DNA of 64,000 bases from Candidatus Sumerlaeota bacterium. GTDB taxonomy: Bacteria > Sumerlaeota > Sumerlaeia > Sumerlaeales > Sumerlaeaceae. The translations under genes and the position numbers were made by a program. Below the pieces are notes generated by a model. The model was not told the DNA's origin, made no database searches, and saw nothing but the letters and a program-made list of their open reading frames with translations. The first letter of the stretch is position 1, and every line of letters starts with the position of its first letter. The DNA is taken from the NCBI GenBank assembly GCA_026398535.1, contig JAPLSQ010000012.1, positions 29,393 through 93,392 on the forward strand, given 5' to 3'. Shown here one piece after another: positions 41,172 through 50,256 of this stretch.

Positions 41172-42848
41172 TTATGATTTTCGCTTCAGGATTTTGCGCA
41201 ACGCGTCCAGTTTTGCCTTGAGCGGTTTTTCCTGTTCGATGCGCGCAAACAACTTGCCGGCCAGCGCCCGGTCGTCCGCCTTGATGGCGGCGGCGGTTGC
41301 GGCGGACAACAAAATCATGCGATCCGGCGCCGCCATCTTCACAAGCTGTTCTTCCGATATTGTGCGGTAAAATGAAAGAGTCTGGCTGGCTTCTGTGTCG
41401 GTGATGCGCAAGGCGAGATAGCGTTGTTCGCGTTCTTTCAGCCGCTTCAACCCGGCAGCGAGAATCCGCTGATCAATCTCGCTCATCAGGGAGTTGACCA
41501 GCTCCCGTTCGCCGGTTGTGAGTTCGGTGTCGGCCATCAGGTTGAAGATGACGTCCTCAGCGTCCTCGAACTCGCCGTCTGCTATCAATTTCTCAGCCTG
41601 CTTGAGATGGCCGGTTTTTTCGGTGTCCGTCAGCACGCGCATGGCCAGGTCCAGCGGCCCGCTGATGTCGACCACGTCCTTGAATTCAGAAGCGAGTTCT
41701 GCTATGTGTTTCAGCATGGAGCGCGCTCCGGCGTAATCGCCGCTGTCCATGAGCGCCTGGAACTGTTCGAGCATCATCCAGCTTAGAATCTCGTCAACGA
41801 GCTGGCGGCGGCCATTCTTGAGCGCCTCGGCGCCGGGGTATTCAGCGGAAAGGTTCTGGAGCCGGGACACAACGTCATTCGCATCGTGTTTCTCGAGAAA
41901 TTCGTTGCGGATGCTGTCGAGTCGCCGCTCCACTTCCACTTCCCTGGCCCGTTCCATATAAGATGCAAGGGCGTCTTTTTCAGGCAGGTTCGGATAAAGG
42001 CGCAGGAATTCCTGGACCCGCGTGTTCAGATCGGAATATACAACAGCGCCCTTGAGATACTGGTCGTACATCTGCTCTATTTTCTGCTGGTAATAATGGT
42101 TGATGTCATCACGGATCATGGCCAGAGAAGCGCTTGTGCTGTTGTCGGGTTCATGACTCTCAAGATCGGCAATTGCCGTGAGCGCGGCCTCGAATTCGTC
42201 ATGGCGCTTGAGATCCTGGATCGTTTTCAATCGCTGGTTCATGTCCGCCATGATTGCTGATTGCAGCGCCAGCGCGGTGGCGTGGGCGAGACTGTCGGGG
42301 CGTGTTTGAAGCTTGACGCGGTTAAGAAGAACAAGCGCCGTGTTGTAGCGCCCGCTTTCAAAAGCTTTATGCGCCAGCCTGATTGAGCTGCGTCCGTAGC
42401 CGCTGTACACATAATATCCAAGCCCGCCGGCCAGCATGACGACAAACGCGATCATGACAACAAGCGCCCCCCTGAGCCTGCGCACGAGGGGCAGTGATGA
42501 CTGCACGGTCTGCAACCGGTCGAGGTATGAGCGAGCCTTGGCAAGTTCGGGCATCAAGGCCAGCGCCGCGTTCCAGGACTCGCGCGCTTTATCAAATTCA
42601 TTGCGTTTGGCGTAAAGTGTTCCCAAAACGACGTGCGCGTTGATGAACTTCCGGTCGAGATCGAGAGCGTTGTGAAGCTCCTCGATGCCCTCATTGACGC
42701 GTCCGCGTTCGGCATGTTCAAGCGCAAGATTGTAATGATGCTTGGCCTTGTTGACGGCAAGACGCATCATCGACAAATCTTTTTCGCACGCGTAACAGGC
42801 GGCGCGGTCGTCGCGATTTTCAGTTTGGCAGTAAGGGCATTGCATCAA
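41172..42848 (-). CDS. Zinc-ribbon, membrane-spanning TPR protein
   Basis: The 558-residue product starts with a zinc ribbon (MQCPYCQTENRDDRAACYAC: CxxC plus CxxC). TPR repeats follow (about 30-120, HYNLALEHAERGRVNEGIEE), then one membrane span (LVVMIAFVVMLAGGLGYYVY, about 130-150) and long helical repeats to the end. The ribbon and first TPRs should be cytoplasmic and the larger helical part periplasmic. Such architectures occur in scaffolding proteins of the cell envelope; no enzymatic motif is present. It is followed on the same strand by nothing coupled, and the histidine kinase gene lies upstream 69 bp away, so the two may be co-transcribed. Confidence 0.75.
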   Translation of the reverse strand: MMQCPYCQTENRDDRAACYACEKDLSMMRLAVNKAKHHYNLALEHAERGRVNEGIEELHNALDLDRKFINAHVVLGTLYAKRNEFDKARESWNAALALMPELAKARSYLDRLQTVQSSLPLVRRLRGALVVMIAFVVMLAGGLGYYVYSGYGRSSIRLAHKAFESGRYNTALVLLNRVKLQTRPDSLAHATALALQSAIMADMNQRLKTIQDLKRHDEFEAALTAIADLESHEPDNSTSASLAMIRDDINHYYQQKIEQMYDQYLKGAVVYSDLNTRVQEFLRLYPNLPEKDALASYMERAREVEVERRLDSIRNEFLEKHDANDVVSRLQNLSAEYPGAEALKNGRRQLVDEILSWMMLEQFQALMDSGDYAGARSMLKHIAELASEFKDVVDISGPLDLAMRVLTDTEKTGHLKQAEKLIADGEFEDAEDVIFNLMADTELTTGERELVNSLMSEIDQRILAAGLKRLKEREQRYLALRITDTEASQTLSFYRTISEEQLVKMAAPDRMILLSAATAAAIKADDRALAGKLFARIEQEKPLKAKLDALRKILKRKS

Positions 42849-42917
42849 AATTACTTACGGAAAGAATGCGGGCAAAGATGAAAAACGCCAACACAAAATG
42901 GGCTTAATCCGCAAGTG

Positions 42918-44915
42918 TCAAGGTATGGGAATATCAAAGGGCATGGAAAACCAGAACAGCGATCCGCCGCCGTTCCTGCTTTCAATGCCGATTGTTCCGC
43001 CCATCAGCTCCACCAGTCCCTTGCTTACCGCCAAACCAAGTCCGGTTCCGCCAAAGCTGCGGGAAAGGGAGCCGTCGGCCTGTGTGAACGCTTGAAAAAT
43101 GGTGTCAATCCGGTCGGGCGCAATGCCAATACCCGTATCGCAGACTGAGAATCTCACCGTGGCCCGGTTGATATCCATGTTTTGAAGGCTTGTCTTCAGA
43201 TCAATGCGGCCGTGACGGGTGAATTTGACCGCGTTGTCCACAAGATTTAACAGCACCTGTTTGATGCGGTTTGCATCGCCCCGCACAACGAGAGGCACAT
43301 CCGCATCGACGATGGAACAATACTCCAGACCTTTCCTGTTTGCCGCGCCTTGAAACATCCTGTCGATTCCGTTCATCAGTTCGCGCAGATATAACTCGCG
43401 CGTCTCGATGCGCATTTTCCCCGTTTCGATGCTTGAGAAGTCGAGGATGGCATCGACAACGCGTGTCAGGTCCTCGGTGCATTGCCGGATTGTCTGGGCA
43501 CATTCGCGCTGTTCTTCAGTCAATTCCGTGTCGAAAAGCAGTCCTGTCATGCCACAGATGCCGTTCATCGGTGTGCGGATTTCGTGGCTGATGTTGGCCA
43601 TGAATTCACTTTTTGCGATGTTTGCGGCCTGTGCCTGCACGGCCAGCCTGTGCGCCATCTGCAACGCATTCTGAAGATCGCGGTTGGCCGCCTCGGCGGC
43701 CTCATTGGCCACTTTAATCTCCATCTCAGCCTGTTTTCGCAAAGTGATATCGCGCACGATGCCCACGGCATTCCATTGCCCGCGGAGTTTCAGAGCGGCC
43801 AGCGACAGTTCGAGCGGGAACTCCTCTCCGTTCTTTCTCAATCCCGAAAGTTCGAGTGACTTGCCCAGGGCATTGCCCTGGCCCTGCGCCTTGAACAACG
43901 GGAAAGCTTTGTGATGGGTTTCGTGATACTGTTCCGGCGCCAGCAGATCATGCAGATTCCTGCCAATTATGTCATCTCGCGTGTATCCGAAGATGCGTTC
44001 GGCCGCATCGTTCCAGAAGGATACGCATCCCTCCTGGTCCATCATGATAATCGCGTCGAGCGCGGATGCGGTGATGCTGCGCAGCTTTTCCTCACTCTCC
44101 ATGAGCGCCCGTTCCGCCTGCCTCTGCTCTGTCACATCGCGGGCGATTGTCGCGAGTCCTGTAATATGCCCGTCTTCGTCTTTGATGGGCGACACAGTCA
44201 GCAGGACATCAATCTGGCGTCCGTCTTTGCGCTTGCGGGTTGTCAGCAAGCGCTCGGCGGAGGCGCCTGCCCGCATCCGATCCAATATCATGCCCATGGT
44301 CATGGGGCAATCCGCGGGTATCAGCATATCGATAGGACGCCCGATCGCCTCTTCGGCGCTGTATCCATAGATGCGCTCGGCGCCTGAATTCCAGCTTGTG
44401 ATGATGCCATCGAGTGTTTTTCCAATAATGGCGTCGTCAGACGATGTGACGATTGCGGCAAGACGCTGCCTTTCCCGTTCATCGTTCTTGCGCTTGGTGA
44501 TGTCGAAAATCACCCCTTCGATGAACCTGATGCCGCCCTGCTCATCGATAATTCCATGGCTTCTGTCATTAATCCATCGCACCGAGCCGTCTTTTGCAAT
44601 GATGCGGTATTCGAAATCGCGGGATTGCCGCGCCGCGAGAGAGCGTTCCATGGTCTCTGTGAGCATCCGCAAATCATCGGGATGGACAATCCCTGACAAA
44701 CTGCGTTTGCCGCTGGTGAATTCCGGCGCCGGATAACCTGTGATTTGCTCGATCATGTCGCTGATAAGCAGCATTTCGTGTCCGGGGGCGCCCGAGCAAC
44801 AGTAAACCGCGCCCGGAAGGTTGGCCGCAAGCGTGCGAAACCTCTCCTCGCTCTCGCGCAGTGCTTGTTGCGCACGATAGCCATCTGTTCTGTTCTTGAC
44901 CACAAGCTTGCTCAC
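42918..44915 (-). CDS. Cytoplasmic multi-PAS sensor histidine kinase
   Basis: This 665-residue protein has three PAS domains in series (about 18-145, 150-272 and 280-400), each followed by a PAC-like motif (GVIFDITKRKND, GLATIARDVTEQRQAE, GIVRDITLRKQAE). A coiled coil and a HisKA domain follow, with the phospho-acceptor His in NISHEIRTPMNGI. The HATPase_c domain carries the N box (LLNLVDNAVKF), G1 (DTGIGIAPDRID), F box and G2 (SFGGTGLGLAVSKGLVE). There is no membrane segment and no receiver domain. The signal sensed is unknown. No response regulator gene is adjacent, so the partner must lie elsewhere. Confidence 0.93.
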   Translation of the reverse strand: MSKLVVKNRTDGYRAQQALRESEERFRTLAANLPGAVYCCSGAPGHEMLLISDMIEQITGYPAPEFTSGKRSLSGIVHPDDLRMLTETMERSLAARQSRDFEYRIIAKDGSVRWINDRSHGIIDEQGGIRFIEGVIFDITKRKNDERERQRLAAIVTSSDDAIIGKTLDGIITSWNSGAERIYGYSAEEAIGRPIDMLIPADCPMTMGMILDRMRAGASAERLLTTRKRKDGRQIDVLLTVSPIKDEDGHITGLATIARDVTEQRQAERALMESEEKLRSITASALDAIIMMDQEGCVSFWNDAAERIFGYTRDDIIGRNLHDLLAPEQYHETHHKAFPLFKAQGQGNALGKSLELSGLRKNGEEFPLELSLAALKLRGQWNAVGIVRDITLRKQAEMEIKVANEAAEAANRDLQNALQMAHRLAVQAQAANIAKSEFMANISHEIRTPMNGICGMTGLLFDTELTEEQRECAQTIRQCTEDLTRVVDAILDFSSIETGKMRIETRELYLRELMNGIDRMFQGAANRKGLEYCSIVDADVPLVVRGDANRIKQVLLNLVDNAVKFTRHGRIDLKTSLQNMDINRATVRFSVCDTGIGIAPDRIDTIFQAFTQADGSLSRSFGGTGLGLAVSKGLVELMGGTIGIESRNGGGSLFWFSMPFDIPIP

Positions 44916-45038
44916 TCATCTGGTTGATGAATCTGTCGGCACGCCTTGCATCATTTTGGCATATTCAAGAGAAATATTGCATTCATAAATTATGGGTGAA
45001 TCAACCTATATTTGTCAATATTTACGGACGGTGAGCTT

Positions 45039-47351
45039 ATGAAATCATGTGTTTTAATGAAGCTGTTTTTGTTCGCCATGTGCATGGCGCAGGGAATCTC
45101 AGTTTCACATGCGATTCCCCGTGTTTCAAACAGGGAAGCGAAACCCGAGGAAATTGGCTGCCTTCCGCGCGAGGGTGATAGGTGCGCCATCAATCCGCCG
45201 CCTTTGGCATGGCTGGCGGAGAGCGAGGCAAGCACATATACCGTGGAGTTGTCATCGTCGCCGGCGTTTTCAACACCCGATGTTCGCGCCACAACGAAAT
45301 ATCTGCTTTACACGCATACGGCGTCTCTCAAGCCGGGCGACTACAGTTGGCGATACCGGTATGAGACCACAGGGGGGGAAGTTTCGAACTGGAGCCGTGT
45401 CAGGCATTTTACCATCCCGGCTGACGCTGTTGTTTTCCCGCGGCCTTCCAGTCAATGGCTGGCGAAGACAATACCCGTGGAGCATCCCCATGCCTTCATA
45501 CGCCCGGAGGGCGCCGCGGCGCTGCGTGAATCGCCCAACAAGATGCCCAAAGAGTGGCAATTGCTCAAATCGGACGCTGATAAAGCGTTGAGCGTCCCGC
45601 TCATGAAGGAGCCGCAGCCATGGAAAGACGGAAAGTGGAACATGCCGGAATGGCTGACATATTATCGTGAGATCACCACGGCCTCGCGCACGGTGGAAAC
45701 ACTTGGGTTCGCTTATCTTGTTTCGGGGGAGCCTGTTTATGGCGAGGCAGCGCGCCGATGGCTGCTCAATTTTGCGTCATGGGATCCGCTTGGCACAACC
45801 TCCATGAGTGTGAACGACGAGCAGGGCATGGCCATCATGTATTCCGGAGCGCGGGCCTATAGCTGGGTTCACGACCGTCTTAATCCCGATGACATTGCCA
45901 TGATCCGCCGGATGATGCGCGAGCGCGGCAACGACGCCTACCGTCATTTGCGCAAGGCGCCCTATGATCAGTTCGCTTATGACAGCCACAGCGGACGCAT
46001 ATGGCACTTTCTGGGCGAAGTGGCGCTGGTCTTTTACCACGAAATCCCCGAGGCCCCCGAATGGCTGGATTATGCCATGACGATTTTCTATGGCTGGTAT
46101 CCGGCATGGGGCGATACCGGCGGAGGATGGGCCGAGGGACTGCACTACTGGGTGAGTTACAATGAATTTGTCAGCACATGGCTGGACGAGATGCGGGGAG
46201 TGCTCGGCATCAACGGCGCTCTCAAACCGTACTATTCGGCATCGGGTTACTTCCCGATGTATGTTGCTCCGCCAGGCGGAGTTCTGGCGGGATTTGGCGA
46301 TTTTTCCGAGGGCGCTCCGCCCGCCGGCCGGGGCCGCGTGGTGGCCATGCTCGCGGTGGCGCTGATGAATCCGGAATGGCAATGGTTTGTCGACAAGGCG
46401 GGAATGGGCGATTTCCGCGGTTTCGCCCGCTATCTTTATGCCATGCGCGCGAAACCAGTTCCGCGCGAACCCGTCCAAAATTCAGTTCTCAAGGTCTTCC
46501 ACAAGGCCGGCTGGGCCATCTTTCATTCGAACATGACCGATCCCCCGAACAACGTCCAGCTCATGATGCGCGCCAGTCCATACGGCAACATCAGCCACAG
46601 CCACAGCGACCAGAACAATGTCGTGTTGTCGGCGTTTGGGGCGCCGCTGCTTGTGAACACGGGCGTTCGCGATTTCTATGGCAGCCCTTTTTGCAACGAG
46701 TGGTACTGGGCAACACGCGGTCACAACTGCGTTCTGATTGGGGGGGAGGGGCAGGGGCGGGGAGTCATATCTGCGGGCAGAGTCGCGGTGAGCGGGGGCG
46801 ACCGCCAGTGGGGTTATGTCCTCGGAGATGCCTCGGGCGCCTATCGTGATTCGGCAAAATCCTGCAAACGGTATGCGGCGTTTGTGCGCGGCGAAATTAT
46901 TGTGCTGCTGGATGAGGTTGACACAAAAGCGCGCGACGTGGAATTGCTTTTTCACGGGCGGGCGCCGTTTGTCATCGCGCCGGATCAAACCGGTTTTCAT
47001 CTCGAAAACACGACAGGCGCCCTCGAAACGCTTTTCTTTGGGCCGAATAAATTCACAATCACACAGACTGATAAATACACCACCCAACCCGAACCGGTTG
47101 TGAAAACAAAACCCGAATGGCATTTGACGGCAAAAATGAGCCGCCCGGATAAGAACGATGTGATGCGAATCGTATCGGTTCTGCTGCCCCATAAGACCGC
47201 CGTTCCGCCAGTTGTGTCGGGTGTGGCTGTTGATAGACGACAGGATTTGGTGACGGTCTCATGGAAACGCGGGGGCAAGCCGGAGAGCCTTGTGTTCGAT
47301 TGTGCCGGTCCTGTGGTTAAATTCAATCAGGCCGCCGCTGACTCCAAATAG
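45039..47351 (+). CDS. Secreted heparinase II/III-like polysaccharide lyase
   Basis: I start at ATG 45039, giving 770 residues with a signal peptide (VLMKLFLFAMCMAQGISVSHA). A fibronectin-like N-terminal segment (about 60-130) precedes an alpha/alpha-toroid (about 180-470; YREITTASRTVETLGFAYLV, YSGARAYSWVHDRLNPDDIA). The heparinase II/III-like beta domain follows, with SHSHSDQNNVVLSAFGAPLL, a His-rich motif typical of these lyases, and WYWATRGHNCVLIGG. It resembles DUF4962-plus-heparinase proteins that cleave uronate-containing glycans by beta-elimination; the exact substrate is unknown. It stands alone and is directly followed by a decayed hsp20. Confidence 0.87.
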   Translation: MKSCVLMKLFLFAMCMAQGISVSHAIPRVSNREAKPEEIGCLPREGDRCAINPPPLAWLAESEASTYTVELSSSPAFSTPDVRATTKYLLYTHTASLKPGDYSWRYRYETTGGEVSNWSRVRHFTIPADAVVFPRPSSQWLAKTIPVEHPHAFIRPEGAAALRESPNKMPKEWQLLKSDADKALSVPLMKEPQPWKDGKWNMPEWLTYYREITTASRTVETLGFAYLVSGEPVYGEAARRWLLNFASWDPLGTTSMSVNDEQGMAIMYSGARAYSWVHDRLNPDDIAMIRRMMRERGNDAYRHLRKAPYDQFAYDSHSGRIWHFLGEVALVFYHEIPEAPEWLDYAMTIFYGWYPAWGDTGGGWAEGLHYWVSYNEFVSTWLDEMRGVLGINGALKPYYSASGYFPMYVAPPGGVLAGFGDFSEGAPPAGRGRVVAMLAVALMNPEWQWFVDKAGMGDFRGFARYLYAMRAKPVPREPVQNSVLKVFHKAGWAIFHSNMTDPPNNVQLMMRASPYGNISHSHSDQNNVVLSAFGAPLLVNTGVRDFYGSPFCNEWYWATRGHNCVLIGGEGQGRGVISAGRVAVSGGDRQWGYVLGDASGAYRDSAKSCKRYAAFVRGEIIVLLDEVDTKARDVELLFHGRAPFVIAPDQTGFHLENTTGALETLFFGPNKFTITQTDKYTTQPEPVVKTKPEWHLTAKMSRPDKNDVMRIVSVLLPHKTAVPPVVSGVAVDRRQDLVTVSWKRGGKPESLVFDCAGPVVKFNQAAADSK

Positions 47352-47662
47352 CTGTTATCTTCCTTAACATGGAACCCATGGTCAAACCTGATGACCTTGC
47401 AGAATGAAGTGAACAAACTGTTTGAGGGAAAGCAAGAATTACGAGGCCGCGGCCCAAGCTCAGCCCTTCGTTCATCCGAGGATATTAGCGTATGGCGTCG
47501 AGGACTCTGTTGTGATGGAACTTGAGATGCCCGGTGTCACACGAGACAAGATCGAAGTGACGGTGGACAAGGACGAACTCACAGTCACCGGATGGCGCAC
47601 GCCTGACAATTATGACGAAGTTTGAAGTCCTGCACCGCGAGCGGAAAACGCGAAACCGATGA
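47352..47662 (+). pseudogene. Decayed small heat-shock protein gene (hsp20)
   Basis: Three reading frames together spell an Hsp20 protein. From 47352 one frame reads ...TWNPWSNLMTLQNEVNKLFE, the family N-terminus. A +1 shift near 47424-47450 leads into the 47422-47625 frame, with VVMELEMPGVTRDKIEVTVD and KDELTVTGWR, the start of the alpha-crystallin domain. After a stop at 47623 another frame continues EVLHRER. The rest of the alpha-crystallin domain and any proper start codon are missing. The gene is therefore broken by at least two frameshifts and truncated. It starts immediately after the lyase stop. An intact Hsp20 may be encoded elsewhere. Confidence 0.8.
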
Positions 47663-47700
47663 AAATTACCGTGATGTGAGCCGCTCAGAAGCACAGTCGA

Positions 47701-47740
47701 ACGGCCGAAAGCCGCGAAAGCTTCCGGCCGTCTTTATATA
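47701..47740 (+). terminator. Hairpin terminator after the hsp20 remnant
   Basis: ACGGCCGAAAGC (47701-47712) pairs with GCTTCCGGCCGT (47720-47731), 11 of 12 positions, around a 7-nt loop, followed by CTTTATATAA. It would end transcripts from the lyase/hsp20 side before citrate synthase. Confidence 0.65.
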
Positions 47741-47813
47741 ATCGGCGCCTGTTCGATTGACATAACGCCCCGCAATGTATGATGAAGCGGAGAACATCAC
47801 ATTTGGAAAGGGA

Positions 47814-49109
47814 ATGACCAAGATGACACGAACGGCCACGCTCATCCTCGACGGCAAGAAATATGAATTGCCGGTGCATGAGGGCGCCGAGGGGGAAATC
47901 GGGATCGATATCACCCAGCTTCGCGCAATGTCGGGCGTCATCGCGTATGATCCCGGTTACGCCAACACGGGCAGCTGCAAAAGCGCCATCACTTTCATCG
48001 ACGGCGAAAAGGGCATCCTGCGTTATCGCGGAATTCCCATCGAACAGTTCATCGACTATCCGAATTTTATCGAGGCAGCCTGGCTTCTGATTTTTGGGCG
48101 GCTGCCGCAGAAGCCGGAGTTGCGGCGCTTCAGCGAATTGCTCACCGTTCACGCGCCGCTGCACGAAGCCATGAAACACCATTTTGAGGGATTTCCGGTG
48201 AACGCCCCGCCCATGGCCATTCTCTCGGCGATGATCAACACATTGTCGTGCTTTGACGAGCATCTGGCGCGTTTTGAGGACGATGAAAAATTCGAGGTTG
48301 CGGCAGCCAAGCTCATCAGCAAGGTGCGCACCATCGCCGCCTATTCCTACCGCCGTTCCATGGGGCAGCCCTTCATCTATCCCGATCCCAAATTGCGGTA
48401 TTGCGCCAACTTCCTCCACATGATGTTTTCAATGCCCTACGACCAGTATGTGATTGATCCGGAGGTCGAGGACGCGCTCAATCTGCTGTTCATTCTTCAT
48501 GCGGATCACGAGCAGAATTGCAGCACATCCACCGTCCGCATGGTGGGATCAAGCCGCGCCAACCTTTTCGCGTCCTGCGCGGCGGGCGTGTGCGCCCTGT
48601 GGGGCCCCCTGCACGGCGGAGCCAATGTGGCGGTCATCGAAATGCTGGATCAAATCCACAAGGGCGGACTCAAGCCTGAAGAATGCATCAAGCTGGCAAA
48701 GGACAAGAACAGCGGATTCAAACTCATGGGCTTCGGCCACCGGATATACAAGAACTTCGACCCCCGCGCGCGCGTCATCAAGTCCCAGTGCGACAAGGTG
48801 CTCTACAAGCTTGGCATTCATGATCCGCTTCTCGACATCGCGCGCAAGCTTGAGGAACTTGCGCTCAAGGATCCCTATTTTGCGGAGCGCAAACTCTATC
48901 CCAATGTGGACTTTTACAGCGGCATCATCATGCGGGCCATCGGGATTCCGCTCGACATGTTCACAGTGATGTTTGCCATCGGGCGTCTTCCCGGATGGGT
49001 CGCGCAATGGAAGGAGCAGCATGATGACGACACCATGCGCATCGCGCGTCCGCGGCAAATTTATATCGGGGAGCGGAAGACTGATTACACGCCAATTATC
49101 AACAGGTGA
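47814..49109 (+). CDS. gltA: Citrate synthase
   Basis: The 431-residue enzyme condenses acetyl-CoA and oxaloacetate. It is a type II (hexameric, Gram-negative) citrate synthase by length and motifs. LHADHEQNCSTSTVRMVGSS carries the first catalytic His, GPLHGGANVAVIEML the second, GFGHRIYKNFDPRA binds citrate, and VDFYSGIIMRAIGIP carries the catalytic Asp. The N-terminal region (ATLILDGKKYELPVHEG) also fits. I use ATG 47814, behind GGAAAGGGA; the upstream in-frame ATG at 47775 adds non-conserved residues, and ATG 47823 is possible. It is a single-gene unit after the hairpin terminator. Confidence 0.96.
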   Translation: MTKMTRTATLILDGKKYELPVHEGAEGEIGIDITQLRAMSGVIAYDPGYANTGSCKSAITFIDGEKGILRYRGIPIEQFIDYPNFIEAAWLLIFGRLPQKPELRRFSELLTVHAPLHEAMKHHFEGFPVNAPPMAILSAMINTLSCFDEHLARFEDDEKFEVAAAKLISKVRTIAAYSYRRSMGQPFIYPDPKLRYCANFLHMMFSMPYDQYVIDPEVEDALNLLFILHADHEQNCSTSTVRMVGSSRANLFASCAAGVCALWGPLHGGANVAVIEMLDQIHKGGLKPEECIKLAKDKNSGFKLMGFGHRIYKNFDPRARVIKSQCDKVLYKLGIHDPLLDIARKLEELALKDPYFAERKLYPNVDFYSGIIMRAIGIPLDMFTVMFAIGRLPGWVAQWKEQHDDDTMRIARPRQIYIGERKTDYTPIINR

Positions 49110-49178
49110 AATGCGGGAGCCTCTTCGCCATACGCATTTGGCGAAAACGGCGCAGTCTGAAACGGCCGCCTGGCGGAA

Positions 49179-49763
49179 TTAATCGAACACGATGCCGTGA
49201 ATTTCGAGATGTGAACGATCCGGCTTGGTGCTTTTATAAAACTCAACGCTCACATTATACCGGCCTGCGGGCATGATGACCGTTTTTTCAATCACATCGT
49301 CGTTGAGAACCGGTTCATTGCGCATGATGTAAAAGCGAACCGGACGGCCGCCCTGCACGCGTTCGATAAGGACGGAAACGACAGGAAAGGATTCGTTGTT
49401 CGGGCGCGGTTTGAAATAGAGCTTGGCATGCACCGCTTCCTCTTTGAGCTCAAGAACGGCGGTTGTAATGCCATAATGCGGCAGTATCTGCATATCGTGT
49501 TCGATCTGCGGATGTTCGTAGGCGTTGCCGATAAAGGCAAGGCCGGGCAGTTGTGCGATTCCCGAAGGCAACCTTGACGACCGCGAGCTCACGGGCGGTG
49601 AAAGCGGTTTGAGCGCTTCGACTTCCTGAGGGGCGTTGAGCGGCGCCATGACAGGCTGATTATTGTTGTTCTGTGCCATGGCTTTTTCCGCGCTTGCACC
49701 GGCGGCAATCACCATGGCCGCGAGCGCTGTCATGACACAGACCTGCCTTTTCACACACATCAT
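49179..49763 (-). CDS. Exported hypothetical protein
   Basis: A 194-residue product with a signal peptide (VCVMTALAAMVIAAGASA) and a Pro/Asn/Gln-rich stretch after it (QNNNNQPVMAPLNAPQ). A beta-rich C-terminal domain (about 85-194) follows: ITTAVLELKEEAVHAKLYFK, PVRFYIMRNEPVLNDD and GRYNVSVEFYKSTK. I do not recognise the family. It is convergent with citrate synthase; the 69-bp gap holds a 7-bp inverted repeat (49124-49145). A divergent pseudopilin gene lies 134 bp upstream. A periplasmic or surface location is all that can be said. Confidence 0.65.
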   Translation of the reverse strand: MMCVKRQVCVMTALAAMVIAAGASAEKAMAQNNNNQPVMAPLNAPQEVEALKPLSPPVSSRSSRLPSGIAQLPGLAFIGNAYEHPQIEHDMQILPHYGITTAVLELKEEAVHAKLYFKPRPNNESFPVVSVLIERVQGGRPVRFYIMRNEPVLNDDVIEKTVIMPAGRYNVSVEFYKSTKPDRSHLEIHGIVFD

Positions 49764-49897
49764 TTTCAGCGTCTTTCCGATTTTCTGGATAATGATGGTT
49801 GAAAAACACGATCCAATGCCAAATAAGTCAAGCCTTATTTGTGGTCTGTTTTGTAAATGAACTGTGTCAGACCATAGTAAATAATACAGAGATTAAC

Positions 49898-50245
49898 ATG
49901 ATGATGATGAAATCGGCACGGTCGGCGTTTGCATTTATTGAGCTGCTTCTGGTGCTTGTTGTGCTCGCGATTCTGGCAAGCGGTTATTTTGGCGTGACCG
50001 GCAACCTTGCGCAGAACCGCGCGACTTATGAAACGAGCATCACCCGCGCCAATGATACGGCGTGCAAAGCCAACCGCACCGTCATGCGGACGACGATACA
50101 GCTCTATTCCATCAGCAACCCCGGCAAACCGGTGACGATTGAAGCCATGCGGCAGACGGGGCAGAATCTGCCAACATGCCCTGGCGGCGGCCAGTACAAG
50201 ATACAGCCCGATGGCACGATCACCTGCGGCAAACATCCCGGTTGA
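49898..50245 (+). CDS. Small pseudopilin-like protein
   Basis: The 115-residue product has the prepilin-type N-terminus SA|FAFIELLLVLVVLAILAS, with Glu at +5 but Ala in place of Gly before the cleavage site. A Thr/Asn-rich helical region and a short tail with two Cys (LPTCPGGGQYKIQPDGTITC) follow, which could form a disulfide. The CP-x-G-G-x-Y tail resembles that of Gram-positive competence pilins and some PVC pseudopilins. Four consecutive ATG codons (49898-49909) leave the start uncertain. It lies 11 bp before the lipid A acyltransferase gene and has no W-x-x-Y protein next to it. Confidence 0.75.
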   Translation: MMMMKSARSAFAFIELLLVLVVLAILASGYFGVTGNLAQNRATYETSITRANDTACKANRTVMRTTIQLYSISNPGKPVTIEAMRQTGQNLPTCPGGGQYKIQPDGTITCGKHPG

Positions 50246-50256
50246 TTGCCGCCCTG

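Noticed and set aside
49124..49145. Hairpin after citrate synthase as a terminator
   Set aside because: Stem is only 7 bp and there is no T-run on either strand; mentioned only in the neighbouring gene entry.
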